A DNA stretch of 33,997 bases, taken from Frankiaceae bacterium. Lineage in GTDB: Bacteria; Actinomycetota; Actinomycetes; BP-191. Numbering within the stretch: position 1 is the stretch's first letter; each line of letters begins with the position of its first letter. The position numbers and the translations under genes were made by a program. Below, piece by piece: positions 1 to 8,269 of this stretch. The notes under the pieces are model-generated. The model searched no databases. It saw only the letters and a list, made by a program, of their open reading frames with translations, and had not been told where the DNA came from. The stretch covers positions 1 through 33,997 of the forward strand of contig DATMES010000071.1 in the NCBI GenBank assembly GCA_035556555.1. The letters are read 5' to 3'.

Positions 1-895
1 GGATCGCGCCCGGTCCGACGATCACGACGAACAGCGCGGGCAGGATGCCGAAGATCAACGGGAACAGCAGCCTGACCGGGGCCTTGGCGGCGCGCTCGCG
101 GGCGAGCTGGCGCCGCTTGGCGCGGATCTCCGACGCCTGCGTCTTCAGCACCTCGCCGATCGCGATGCCGAGCGCGTCGGCCTGGAGCAGCGCGAGGACG
201 AACGTCGCCAGCTCCGGGCACGACGTACGTTCGCGCAGCGAGATGAGCGCCTCGCGGCGCGAGAAGCCGAGCTGCACCTCGTGGAGGAACCGCGACAGCT
301 CCTCCCCGAGCGGCCCCGGCAGGCGGTCGGTGACGATGGCGACGGCCTGTTCGAGGCCGACGCCGGCCTGCACCGAGATGGCCATGAGGTCGAGCGCCTC
401 GGGCAGCGCGCGGCGGATGTCGGCCTGGCGCTTGTCGGCCCGCAGCGACAGCAGCAGGTCGGGGAACACGAAGCCGAACAGCACGCCGAGCACGAGCCCG
501 GGGACGGCCCAGAACGCCGGCAGGCCGACCACCGACGGGGTGAGGGCGAAGCCGAGCCCGAAGAGCCCCGAGGCGCCTGCCTTGCCGAGGTAGACGAGCG
601 TCGGGTCGAGCCGGCCTTCGAGCCCGGCCAGCAGGATGCGCCGGTCGAGCTCGGTACGGATCGACGTCGGCGTGAGCCGCCGCATGAACTCCGCGAGGCT
701 GCCGCCGAGACCGGACGCGAGCCGCTCCGACAGGGGCGCGCGGAGCCGCGCGCGGAACTCGTCGACCTCGTCGCCGGCCTCGTTGCGCAGGTACGCGATC
801 GACGGCGCGCCCGCGCGGGCCGCGACGGTCTGCATGACACCGAACGCCAGCAGGAAGATCCCGCCCCCGAACAGCACCGCGACGACGGCGACCAT
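1..895 (-). CDS. tadC: TadC-like type II secretion F family protein (3' end beyond window)
   Basis: Integral membrane platform protein of a Tad/Flp pilus machine, thought to sit in the inner membrane under the assembly ATPase. The readable 298 residues start at ATG 895 (MVAVVAVLFGGG). They show an N-terminal membrane segment, two hydrophobic segments around residues 105-150, then the conserved T2SSF core (RRALPEALDLMAISVQAGV, with FVLALLQADALGIAIGEVL further on). A last hydrophobic stretch (LLFPLIFGILPALFVVIVGP) runs into the window edge. TadC proteins usually end close to this point, so only a few residues are probably missing. The ATG shares one base with the TGA of tadB, implying translational coupling. 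The family call is secure; the TadC rather than TadB label rests on gene order and the late FPLIFGILPALF motif. Confidence 0.9.
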   Translation of the reverse strand, partial: MVAVVAVLFGGGIFLLAFGVMQTVAARAGAPSIAYLRNEAGDEVDEFRARLRAPLSERLASGLGGSLAEFMRRLTPTSIRTELDRRILLAGLEGRLDPTLVYLGKAGASGLFGLGFALTPSVVGLPAFWAVPGLVLGVLFGFVFPDLLLSLRADKRQADIRRALPEALDLMAISVQAGVGLEQAVAIVTDRLPGPLGEELSRFLHEVQLGFSRREALISLRERTSCPELATFVLALLQADALGIAIGEVLKTQASEIRAKRRQLARERAAKAPVRLLFPLIFGILPALFVVIVGPGAI

Positions 896-1836
896 CAGAA
901 CTCCAACCGGACGATTTTGGCCATGACGGCACCGGCCCCGGCCATGAGCAGCGCCGCGACGCCGAGCATGAGCCGGCCGCTGCCGGTGGACGTGAGCGTC
1001 GCGATGTACGACGGCGCGGCCATCCGCATGAACAGGAACATGAGGACCGGCAGCGCGCCGAGGACGTACGCCGACAGCTTGCCCTCGGCGATGAGCGCGC
1101 GCAGCTCGCGGCGCACCTCCTCGCGCGCCCGCATGAACGACGCGAGCGTGCGCAGCATCTCGGCGAGCCTGCCGCCGACCTCGAGCTGGATGCGTACGCC
1201 CTCGACGGTCCACGTGAAGTCGGCGCAGTCGAGGCGCACGGCCATCGCGTCGAGCGCGTCGAGCAGTGGCCGCCCGACCTGCGTCTCGGCGAGGACGCGG
1301 CGCAGCTCCGTACCCATCGGCTCGTCGGCGTCCTCGGCGACGAGCTGCAGGGCGGTGAGCAGCGAGTGGCCCGCCTCCATGGACGATGCCGCGAGGTCGA
1401 GGACGTCGGGCAGCTGGGCCTCGAACTTCCGTTTCCACGACGACGTACGGCGCGCGACGACGAGCGGTGGCAGAGCGGCGCCGAGCACCCCGAACACGAC
1501 CAGCCCGAGCACGCCCATCAGCACGAAGCCGACGACCGCACCGGCGACACCCGCGCCGACCCAGAGCAGCAGGAACTCCGCGGGGCGCAACGCGATCCGC
1601 GCGCGTTCGAGGCGTACGGTCTGCCGCTCCGACCACGGCAGCTTCTCGGTGCGCGACTCGGTCCAGCGCGCGACCTTCTCGTAGAGCGAGACCGTCTCGG
1701 GCTTGGCCGGCCCGTCACTCGACAGCTCGAACTCGAGCATCTCGGTGAGACGACGGCGCGAGAGAGCGCGCGCGGACACGACGCCGTACGTCACGAAGAC
1801 GACGCCGGAGGCCACCAGCAGGAGCGCGGGAAGCAT
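895..1836 (-). CDS. tadB: TadB-like type II secretion F family protein
   Basis: Partner of TadC in the membrane platform of the Tad pilus. The 313-residue protein starts at ATG 1836 (MLPALLLVASGVVFVTYG). It has an N-terminal membrane helix, a cytoplasmic stretch, a hydrophobic pair near residues 85-120, the T2SSF core with the motif LPDVLDLAASSMEAGHSLLTA, and two C-terminal hydrophobic segments (LSAYVLGALPVLMFLFMRM and the last 30 residues). Its ATG overlaps the cpaF TGA by one base, and its own TGA overlaps the tadC ATG the same way. The reading frame stays open far upstream through cpaF and cpaE, but that part is a GC-rich shadow with no family signature. Confidence 0.92.
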   Translation of the reverse strand: MLPALLLVASGVVFVTYGVVSARALSRRRLTEMLEFELSSDGPAKPETVSLYEKVARWTESRTEKLPWSERQTVRLERARIALRPAEFLLLWVGAGVAGAVVGFVLMGVLGLVVFGVLGAALPPLVVARRTSSWKRKFEAQLPDVLDLAASSMEAGHSLLTALQLVAEDADEPMGTELRRVLAETQVGRPLLDALDAMAVRLDCADFTWTVEGVRIQLEVGGRLAEMLRTLASFMRAREEVRRELRALIAEGKLSAYVLGALPVLMFLFMRMAAPSYIATLTSTGSGRLMLGVAALLMAGAGAVMAKIVRLEF

Positions 1837-3251
1837 CAGCCCCTCCTCCCCTTGACCGGCACGGCCGGTCCGACGCGGGCGAACAGCCGCGGCGGCAGCT
1901 CGACGCCGCTGCGCCCGATCTGGTCGAGCTTGCGCGGCCGGAGGCCGGTGGCGCGCATGGCGCCGGTGCCCTCGGATCCCGCGGGACCGGGCTCGTACGT
2001 GAACAGGTCCTGCAACGTCACGACATCGCCCTCGGTGCCCTGCACCTCGGTGATCGCCGTGAGCCTGCGCGAGCCGTCGGCAAGGCGTTCGGTGTGCACG
2101 ATGAGGTCGACGGCGGAGGCGATCTGCTCGCGGATCGCGCGGACCGGCAGGTCGAAGCCGGCCATCAGCACCATGGTCTCCAGCCGCGACACGACGTCGC
2201 GCGGGGAGTTGGCGTGGACGGTGGTCAACGACCCCTCGTGGCCCGTGTTCATGGCCTGCAGCATGTCGAGCGCCTCTGCGCCGCGGACCTCGCCGACGAT
2301 GATGCGGTCGGGCCGCATGCGCAGCGCGTTGCGGACGAGGTCGCGGATGGTCACCGCACCCCGGCCTTCCGCGTTCGGCGGCCGCGACTCCAGGGTGATG
2401 ACGTGCGGCTGCTGCAGCTGCAGCTCGGCCGCGTCCTCGATCGTGATGACCCGCTCGGACTCCGGGATGAACGACGAGACGACGTTGAGCATCGTCGTCT
2501 TGCCGGAGCCGGTGCCGCCGGAGATGAGGACGTTGAGCCGCGCGCGGACGCAGGCCTCGAGGAAGACGCCGGCGTCCATGGTCAGCGTGTTGTTCGCGAC
2601 GAGGTCGGTGATCGTGTACGGCCGCTCCGCGAACTTGCGGATCGTCATCACCGGCCCGTGGATCGCCAGCGGCGGCAGGATCGCGTTGACGCGGGAGCCG
2701 TCGGGCAGCCGCGCGTCGACCATCGGCGAGCCCTCGTCCACGCGGCGGCCGATCGCCGAGACGATCTTCTCGATGACCTGGCGGAACTGCGTCTCGTCGG
2801 CGAACCGCGCGTCGCTCTTCTCGATCTTGCCGCGGCGCTCGACGTAGATGTCGTCGTAGCCGTTGCACATGATCTCGTCGACGGAGGAGTCGGAGAGCAG
2901 CGGGTCGAGCGGGCCGTAGCCGAGGATGTCGCTCGCGACCTCCGCGACGAACCGCTTGCGCTCGGTGCTCGCGACCTTGACGACGCCGCGCGCGAGCGCG
3001 GCGTCCATGACCTTCGCGACCTCGGCGTCGATGTCGGTGACCGACGCGAGGCGCGGGCCGAGGTCGGAGATGACGGCCTCGCGTACGGTGCGCTTCGCCG
3101 ACTCCCAGTCGTTCGCGGGCTTCGCGGGCGCCGCCGTACGACGCGTCGTACGCCGCTGCTGCGTCGCCGCCGCCGCGCGTCCCCTGCGCTGCGCGGGCAG
3201 CTCCTTGGCCGGCGTCTTCTCCAGCTCGGCGAGACGGTCGGAGAGCTTCAT
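1836..3251 (-). CDS. cpaF: CpaF/TadA family pilus assembly ATPase
   Basis: Hexameric secretion ATPase (VirB11/GspE-like family) that powers Tad pilus extension. The 471-residue protein has a basic, low-complexity N terminus (about 1-50), the conserved motif GYGPLDPLL near 111-119, the Walker A motif SGGTGSGKTT near 244-253, a Walker B region (RIIVGEVRGAEALDML), and the late HANS motif (TTVHANSPRDV) typical of the family. ATG 3251 follows the cpaE TAG with no gap. The TGA overlaps the tadB start. Length and motifs are those of an intact, active enzyme. Confidence 0.95.
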   Translation of the reverse strand: MKLSDRLAELEKTPAKELPAQRRGRAAAATQQRRTTRRTAAPAKPANDWESAKRTVREAVISDLGPRLASVTDIDAEVAKVMDAALARGVVKVASTERKRFVAEVASDILGYGPLDPLLSDSSVDEIMCNGYDDIYVERRGKIEKSDARFADETQFRQVIEKIVSAIGRRVDEGSPMVDARLPDGSRVNAILPPLAIHGPVMTIRKFAERPYTITDLVANNTLTMDAGVFLEACVRARLNVLISGGTGSGKTTMLNVVSSFIPESERVITIEDAAELQLQQPHVITLESRPPNAEGRGAVTIRDLVRNALRMRPDRIIVGEVRGAEALDMLQAMNTGHEGSLTTVHANSPRDVVSRLETMVLMAGFDLPVRAIREQIASAVDLIVHTERLADGSRRLTAITEVQGTEGDVVTLQDLFTYEPGPAGSEGTGAMRATGLRPRKLDQIGRSGVELPPRLFARVGPAVPVKGRRG

Positions 3252-4541
3252 CTACTTCTCCTCGCTGGTGGCGACGCGGCGGGGCTTGAGGTCCGCGAAC
3301 AGGCGCGCGAAGAACCCGCGGCGCGGCGGCGGCGCGGGCGTCGTCACCTCGATGCCGGGCAGGATCTTCGAGATGCCGGCGACGAGCTGGCGGCTGACGT
3401 CGGTGTCCGGCGCGGCCTCGGTGACGGGCAGGCCGAGGTTGACCGCGCGCGAGACCTCGCGGTCGTACGGCAGCACGAGGTCCCACGGCCTGCCGAGGAT
3501 CTGCTCGACGTCGGAGCCGGAGAAGCCGACGTTCTTCTCGGCCTTGTTGAGGACCAGGTGCAGGCCGTCGTGCGGGATCTTGAGGCGGTCGAGCGTCGAG
3601 AGGAACACCCGCATGTTGTTGACGCTCGGCACGTCGAGCGTCGCCAGCACGATGAGGTGCTCGGAGATGTCGAACGACGACAGCACGACCTCGTTCAACG
3701 ACGGCGGGGTGTCGATGATGAGGTAGTCGTAGCGCTGGCGTACGGCGAGCAGGATGTCCGCGACGCGGTCCGGCGTGACGCTGTCGGCGGCGATCGGGTC
3801 GCGCGGCGCGGCGAGCACGTCGAAGCCGCCCTTGTGCGGCGTCATGCACTCCTCGACCGCGCCCTCCACGTCCGGGTCGAGGTCGACGATCGTGCGCGCC
3901 GGGTGCAGCTGCAGCATCGACACGACCTCGCCGAACTGCAGGTCGAGGTCGACCATCGCGACCCGCTTGCCGGTGCCGGCGGCGAGCAGGTAGGCGAGGT
4001 TCGAGGCGAGGAACGTCTTGCCGCAGCCGCCCGTGGCGCTCGCCACCGTGATGGTGACGGCGGGCTCCGGCGGCAGCGCAGGCTCGGTCTCCGGCTCGAG
4101 CTCCGCGTACGCCGCGGCCTCCGGCTCCTCCTCCGGCTCCGCCTCCACGACGACCTGCCGCGCCTCCCACTGCGTCAGCGCCGACTGCAGCGCGCGGCGG
4201 ATCGTCGCGGGACCGGCCGGCAGCTTGATGACCTCGGCCGCGCCGGCCTTGACCAGCGTCAGCGGCGCGGGCAGCTCCGCCACCTTGCCCGCGACGACGA
4301 CGACGGTCTCGGGGTGCTCGAGGTGCAGCTTGGCGACGCGGCGCATGCCGGCGGCGGTGAGCTCGCTCGGGCCGACGACGAGCACGGCGACGGGGTACGC
4401 CGCGAACGCCGCCGCGACCTCCGCCGGCTTGGTGAACACCTGCACGTCGGGCTCGTCCGGCAGCGCCGCGACCGCCTTGGCCAGCCCCCTGATGAGGGAG
4501 TCGGTCCGGTCGAGGACGACGATGTGGAGCGGATCGGTCAC
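3252..4541 (-). CDS. cpaE: CpaE/TadZ-like pilus localisation ATPase
   Basis: MinD/ParA-type protein that places the Tad machinery in the cell. The 429 residues begin at GTG 4541, which overlaps the cpaB TGA by four bases. Residues about 1-120 form a receiver-like alpha/beta domain (LHIVVLDRTDSLIRG) followed by an acidic Glu/Pro/Ala linker. The ATPase domain starts near 165, with a P-loop ATGGCGKTF and the downstream aspartate in VAMVDLDLQFGE. The signature lysine of ParA-type P-loops (KGGxGKT) is replaced by Thr while the P-loop Lys remains, as is common in TadZ/CpaE. DTPPSLNEVV is the Walker B-like segment. Confidence 0.9.
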   Translation of the reverse strand: MTDPLHIVVLDRTDSLIRGLAKAVAALPDEPDVQVFTKPAEVAAAFAAYPVAVLVVGPSELTAAGMRRVAKLHLEHPETVVVVAGKVAELPAPLTLVKAGAAEVIKLPAGPATIRRALQSALTQWEARQVVVEAEPEEEPEAAAYAELEPETEPALPPEPAVTITVASATGGCGKTFLASNLAYLLAAGTGKRVAMVDLDLQFGEVVSMLQLHPARTIVDLDPDVEGAVEECMTPHKGGFDVLAAPRDPIAADSVTPDRVADILLAVRQRYDYLIIDTPPSLNEVVLSSFDISEHLIVLATLDVPSVNNMRVFLSTLDRLKIPHDGLHLVLNKAEKNVGFSGSDVEQILGRPWDLVLPYDREVSRAVNLGLPVTEAAPDTDVSRQLVAGISKILPGIEVTTPAPPPRRGFFARLFADLKPRRVATSEEK

Positions 4542-5200
4542 GCCGCACCCTTTCCGGTCGCGGCGAGCGTGAAGTACAGCGCGTGCTGCGAGTGCTGGGC
4601 GTTGACGATCTTCAGCGCCTCGGCGTCGTCGACGGCGAGGAGGAAGTGCAGCGTCCCCGGCCCGGCCTGCGCGGTGGTCGCCTCGCCGGTGCCGGCGCCG
4701 GGCGTCGTCGCGATGACCTGGATGTCGGAGAGCAGGACGCTGGTGGTGACGTTGTCGCCCTTCTTGATCGACTTGACGATGTCGATGCGGTCGCCGGGGA
4801 CGACGTAGCGCAGGCCACCGGGGGCGAACGCCAGCTCGACGCCGATGCCCTTCTTGCCCTTCGGCAGCACGACGCCGCCGGTGGCCGGCGCGCCCTGCAC
4901 GCCGAACATCGCCTTCGTCACGACCTGGTTGGGCGACAGCGCGTGCAGCGCCACCTGCCCGTTGAGGACGGCGGTCGACGACAGCGCGTCCGCGGGGACG
5001 GCCTTGGTGTCGACGCGGCGTACCTCGAACGCCACGTCCTTCACCGGCGTGCCCGCGGGGACGGCCTTGGTGACGACGACGACGGCGCGGGTGTCCGTCG
5101 CCACGACCTCGTCGCCGCGGACGTACAGGACGGCGAACGCCGCTCCGAGCACGGCCAGCACGACGCCGACGACGATCATCAGGTTGTTACGGCTCTTCAC
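4538..5200 (-). CDS. cpaB: CpaB/RcpC-like SAF domain pilus assembly protein
   Basis: Periplasmic-side assembly factor of the Tad pilus. The 220 residues start at GTG 5200, three bases after the preceding stop, with a purine-rich GAGAGAAGAG upstream. There is one N-terminal membrane helix (about residues 7-27, LMIVVGVVLAVLGAAFAVLYV), then a SAF domain (VVVTKAVPAGTPVKDVAFEVRRV) and an RcpC-type beta domain (GIGVELAFAPGGLRYVVPGD). The length is typical for actinobacterial members. It is the only SAF protein in this operon; a second one lies at 28046-28666. Confidence 0.88.
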   Translation of the reverse strand: MKSRNNLMIVVGVVLAVLGAAFAVLYVRGDEVVATDTRAVVVVTKAVPAGTPVKDVAFEVRRVDTKAVPADALSSTAVLNGQVALHALSPNQVVTKAMFGVQGAPATGGVVLPKGKKGIGVELAFAPGGLRYVVPGDRIDIVKSIKKGDNVTTSVLLSDIQVIATTPGAGTGEATTAQAGPGTLHFLLAVDDAEALKIVNAQHSQHALYFTLAATGKGAA

Positions 5201-5203
5201 GGC

Positions 5204-5722
5204 TCACTCTTCTCTCGCGCTGGCGGTGGACGCGACGGTCGTGTCGTTCTCGGGGAAGGGGGAGTCGCCCCCGGTGAGATTGGCGGCAGCGTTGGCGACG
5301 CGGCCGAGGACGCTGAGGTCCACGGTCTTGCTGACGCGCAGCGTCACCTCGTCGCCGGCGGCGGCGGGGATCGGGCGCGCGCGGTTGGCGCTGGTCTCGT
5401 CGATCTCGGTGCAGGTCGCGCCCTTGCAGACGGTCACGGTGACGGCGAGCGACGAGTCGCCGGCCGCGTCCCGCGCGAAGCGCTGGATCTCGTCGAACGT
5501 CGGCCGCCGCGACAGCGAGCCGTCGCTGTTGCGCCTGGCGTTGGACGCGACGGAGGTGGCGTAGCGCAGGGTCGCCGCGGTGCTCTTCGAGACCTCCTGC
5601 GAGGCGCGCAGCATCGAGTACAGCGGCAGCGCGCCGAACGCCACGAGCAGCAGGACGCTGGTGAGGATGCCCATCTCCAGCGCCGCGATCCCGCGGTCGT
5701 CGCCGCGGCGTACGCGCGTCAT
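5204..5722 (-). CDS. TadE-like pseudopilin (second copy)
   Basis: Predicted minor pseudopilin of the Tad system. The 172-residue protein has a short basic leader (MTRVRRGDDRG), then a hydrophobic helix with the acidic residue typical of TadE proteins (IAALEMGILTSVLLLVAFG), and an extracytoplasmic domain with one Cys pair (VCKGATC). ATG 5722 overlaps the TGA of the preceding TadE-like gene by four bases (ATGA). It is more divergent than its neighbour, so it could equally be annotated as a TadE/TadG-like protein. Confidence 0.8.
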   Translation of the reverse strand: MTRVRRGDDRGIAALEMGILTSVLLLVAFGALPLYSMLRASQEVSKSTAATLRYATSVASNARRNSDGSLSRRPTFDEIQRFARDAAGDSSLAVTVTVCKGATCTEIDETSANRARPIPAAAGDEVTLRVSKTVDLSVLGRVANAAANLTGGDSPFPENDTTVASTASAREE

Positions 5723-6177
5723 GTCGGGTCCTCGACGCGGGCCTCACCGCTCGCCGTGATGGTGAGCGGGCCTGGCCTGCGCAGCATGAAGCCGACGACC
5801 TCGGAGAACGGGTTGCGCAGCTCGTGGACCACGCGGACGCGGACGTAGCCGCGCGGGCGGCCCGCGGTGTCGGCACTCGGGCAGGAGACGGCGGGCAGCG
5901 TCGCGTCGGCGTCGCGTACCTCGACCTTCGCGCCGTCCACCGACATCGCCGTGAGGTGCGAGGTCACGACGTCGACGACGTCGCAGTGGCGGTACGCGTA
6001 CGCGCCCTCGGTCGTCGGTACGGCGGCGTGGCGGGCGGCGCGCTGCGCGGCGCGTTCGAGCTGCGAGGCGGCGTACGCCTGCCACGCGAAGTACGCGCCG
6101 ATGCCCACGAGCAGCAGGAACAGCGGCACGACGAGCGCGAACTCCGCGGACGCGGCGCCACGGTCGTCGCGCCTCAT
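5719..6177 (-). CDS. tadE: TadE-like pseudopilin (first copy)
   Basis: Predicted TadE pseudopilin of 152 residues. The start at ATG 6177 was chosen because it overlaps the preceding TGA by one base and puts the leader MRRDDRG directly before the classic TadE helix (AASAEFALVVPLFLLLVGIG). Longer in-frame starts would run into the repeat-rich end of the upstream gene. The extracytoplasmic part contains two cysteines (HCDVV and VSCPS) that could form a disulphide. It overlaps the next gene by four bases. Confidence 0.88.
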   Translation of the reverse strand: MRRDDRGAASAEFALVVPLFLLLVGIGAYFAWQAYAASQLERAAQRAARHAAVPTTEGAYAYRHCDVVDVVTSHLTAMSVDGAKVEVRDADATLPAVSCPSADTAGRPRGYVRVRVVHELRNPFSEVVGFMLRRPGPLTITASGEARVEDPT

Positions 6178-8039
6178 CAGCCACCCCCGCAGAGGAGCGG
6201 TACGAGACATGTCGGCGAGACCGTGGGCAGCGTCGGCTGGATGGTCGGCAGCGTCGGCTCGATCGTGGGCACCGTCGGCTCGACGGTCGGCAACGTCGGC
6301 TCGACGGTGGGCAGCGTCGGCTCGGGCGTCGGGACCGGCAGCGACGGGCTCGGCGTGACCTCGAGGATCTCGCAGGCGGTCGACGGCGTCGGGAGCGGGA
6401 CCGTGAGGTCGCACACCGGCGTCGGCTTCGGCTGGCGGACGTCGGGGTCGTACCGCTCGTTGTCCGCGTCACGCACCAGAGCCGCGCGGAACGCGCCCGC
6501 CGCCTGCGACGCGTGCACCGGCACCGCCGCGAAGTTGTGCTCGCCGATGTCCTGCACGAGCACCGGCGTCGCGTCGAAGAACGGCACCTCGTACAGGCCG
6601 TTGAGCGGGTTGTACTGCGGCGCGGTCGCGGCGCGGATGCAGGCCGGGCTCAGCGTCGGCTCGGGGATGGCGGTGACGTACGGGATGGCGCCCGGCTCGG
6701 TGCACGCCGCCTCGACGGCGCCGACCTGGACGACGACGACCTGCTCGCCGGTCTCGGCGGCGTCGGCGAGGACCTCCTCGGCGGTCGGCGCGTCGCCGGA
6801 CGGCGGGTCGTACACCTGGGTCAGCGTGTCGCGCAGGCACTTGGTGAGGCGCAGGCTGTCCAGCGGCTCGGCACCCGGCGCGGTCGGCGGCTGGGTGCCG
6901 AGGACGTCGATGCCCTCGAAGACGCCGTTGAGCTGGTCGACGGTGACGTCGGCGGCCTTGACGGCGGCGTCGGCGATCGCGTCGACCTCTTCGAGCAGCG
7001 TCAGCAGCTCCGCCTGCGCGTCGATGAGCAGCGCGTTGAGGTTCTGCGGCGGGATCGTCACGGTGCCGCCGGTCGCCTGGGACACGGTGACGCCGGCGCC
7101 GTTGACCGAGGCGGTGACGGTGCCGCCGGCCGCAGCGGCGATGGTCTGGCCCTCGAACACCGGCACGACGACGGCGTTCTTGACGACGCGGCGGGCGGTG
7201 GCGCGGCCGTTGGGGACGGACGCGCGGTCGAACACCGGCTCGCGTACCGGCTGGTCGATCCCGACGCTGATCTCCGGGCAGATGAGGCTCGGCAGGGACG
7301 TGTCGAGGCGGATGCCGAACGCCGCCAGCGCCGTCCGCACCGACGCCAGCTGCGGCACGAACTGCGTGTCGAGCGCGCCCGTGGCGGAGTCGGCGGCGTA
7401 CTGCCCGAAGCCGACGAGCGGGCTGCCGGTGGCGAGCTTGACCTTGATGCGGTCGGGGCACGACGGCTGCGCGTCGCCGGTGCCGCTGTAGAACTTGTTG
7501 CCCATCGGCGCCTCGCTGCGCGCCATGGCCTCGCGGGCGGTCTCGCAGGCGACGTTGCGGCTCTGGTCGGCCATGCCGAGCGCGGGCGGAGGGGCGTACG
7601 GGCCGACGGGCGAGCAGTCGACGGGCAGGTCGAGCGCGTCGGCGATCCCGACCGCGGCGTCGACGGAGCCACCGAGGCCGATCCCGAGGTCGGGGATGTC
7701 CACGTGCAGCGGGTCGACGCGCGGCAGGCCGACGGTGCCGCACTCGTCGAGGTTGTCCGGCGCGTCCTGGCCGGCCAGGTCGGCGATCGCCTCGATGCTC
7801 GGGTACGTCACCGGGTCCGTGATGCCGGGGATCTGCTGGTACGGGTAGTCGGTGCCGAGGAACGCCGTCGCGGCCGCGCGCACGGCGGCCGCGTCCGCCG
7901 CCCGCTGCGTCTCGTGCTCGCTGGACGCCCAGACCATGGCGGCGAGGGCCAGCGCGACGCAGAGCAGGACGACGGGGAACGTCACCGCCGCCAGAACAGC
8001 GACGGACCCGTCGTCCGCGCGCCGAAACCGGGACAACAC
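6177..8039 (-). CDS. TadG-like pilus protein, first gene of the Tad operon
   Basis: Large extracytoplasmic protein of about 620 residues with an N-terminal Tad/TadG anchor: FRRADDGSVAVLAAVTFP, a hydrophobic helix, then HETQRAADAAAVRAAA, the signature of the putative Flp pilus-assembly (Tad) domain. The middle has several isolated cysteines and long low-complexity beta-like stretches. The last about 45 residues are Pro/Thr repeats of the type TLPTVEP. The start is GTG 8039, with GGAGG (8046-8050) six bases upstream; GTG 8042 and TTG 8036 are alternatives in the same frame. An in-frame extension to 8231 is unlikely because it has no membrane or family features. It is the largest gene of the operon and the one nearest the likely promoter. 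Confidence 0.82.
   Translation of the reverse strand: MLSRFRRADDGSVAVLAAVTFPVVLLCVALALAAMVWASSEHETQRAADAAAVRAAATAFLGTDYPYQQIPGITDPVTYPSIEAIADLAGQDAPDNLDECGTVGLPRVDPLHVDIPDLGIGLGGSVDAAVGIADALDLPVDCSPVGPYAPPPALGMADQSRNVACETAREAMARSEAPMGNKFYSGTGDAQPSCPDRIKVKLATGSPLVGFGQYAADSATGALDTQFVPQLASVRTALAAFGIRLDTSLPSLICPEISVGIDQPVREPVFDRASVPNGRATARRVVKNAVVVPVFEGQTIAAAAGGTVTASVNGAGVTVSQATGGTVTIPPQNLNALLIDAQAELLTLLEEVDAIADAAVKAADVTVDQLNGVFEGIDVLGTQPPTAPGAEPLDSLRLTKCLRDTLTQVYDPPSGDAPTAEEVLADAAETGEQVVVVQVGAVEAACTEPGAIPYVTAIPEPTLSPACIRAATAPQYNPLNGLYEVPFFDATPVLVQDIGEHNFAAVPVHASQAAGAFRAALVRDADNERYDPDVRQPKPTPVCDLTVPLPTPSTACEILEVTPSPSLPVPTPEPTLPTVEPTLPTVEPTVPTIEPTLPTIQPTLPTVSPTCLVPLLCGGG
6223..6327. repeat. Five 21-bp tandem repeats in the TadG-like gene
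   Basis: Five contiguous 21-base units (6223-6243, 6244-6264, 6265-6285, 6286-6306, 6307-6327), each close to GTSGGCAVCGTCGGCTCGAYS on the plus strand, with a degenerate sixth copy after them. Read on the minus strand they encode Pro/Thr heptads (TLPTVEP, TVPTIEP, TLPTIQP) at the C terminus of the TadG-like protein. Copy number could vary between strains. Confidence 0.9.
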
Positions 8040-8269
8040 CACGTGCCTCCCGCCACCGAAGTCATGTCCGAGGATTTCCGACAATCCGTGACCAGGCCAT
8101 GACGCTGAGAGAGCATTTCGGCCTGGCACGATGTGACTACGCTGGCTGGCGAACGGAGCAACCTGCCTTGTCCGGGGGATCGTCGTCGGCCAGGCTTCGC
8201 GCAGCAGACCGACCAGCGGACACGCCGTCATGGGCAGGTTCCGTGCTTCCGAGCGACGAAGGGGGACGT
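8040..8269. promoter_or_regulatory. Divergent control region between the Tad operon and the FG-GAP/GDPD gene
   Basis: This 230-base non-coding stretch separates two divergent units. Toward the plus strand there is a -10-like TACGCT at 8138-8143 (the same hexamer as at rho and secA), which would leave a leader of about 120 bases before GTG 8270. No convincing -35 was found. On the minus side GGAGG at 8046-8050 serves the TadG-like start. A small inverted repeat (GGATT/AATCC, near 8074-8089) lies upstream of it. No clear minus-strand promoter was recognised. Confidence 0.35.

Noticed and set aside
895-4548. A 1217-codon open frame on the minus strand
   Set aside because: Only its last 313 codons are TadB. 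The rest is an Arg/Gly/Ala-rich shadow of cpaF and cpaE in another frame, with no domain.
2094-4808. A 904-codon open frame on the plus strand
   Set aside because: Antisense to cpaF, cpaE and cpaB, which all have full family motifs; its composition (Arg, Asp, Val, Leu repeats) is typical of high-GC shadows.
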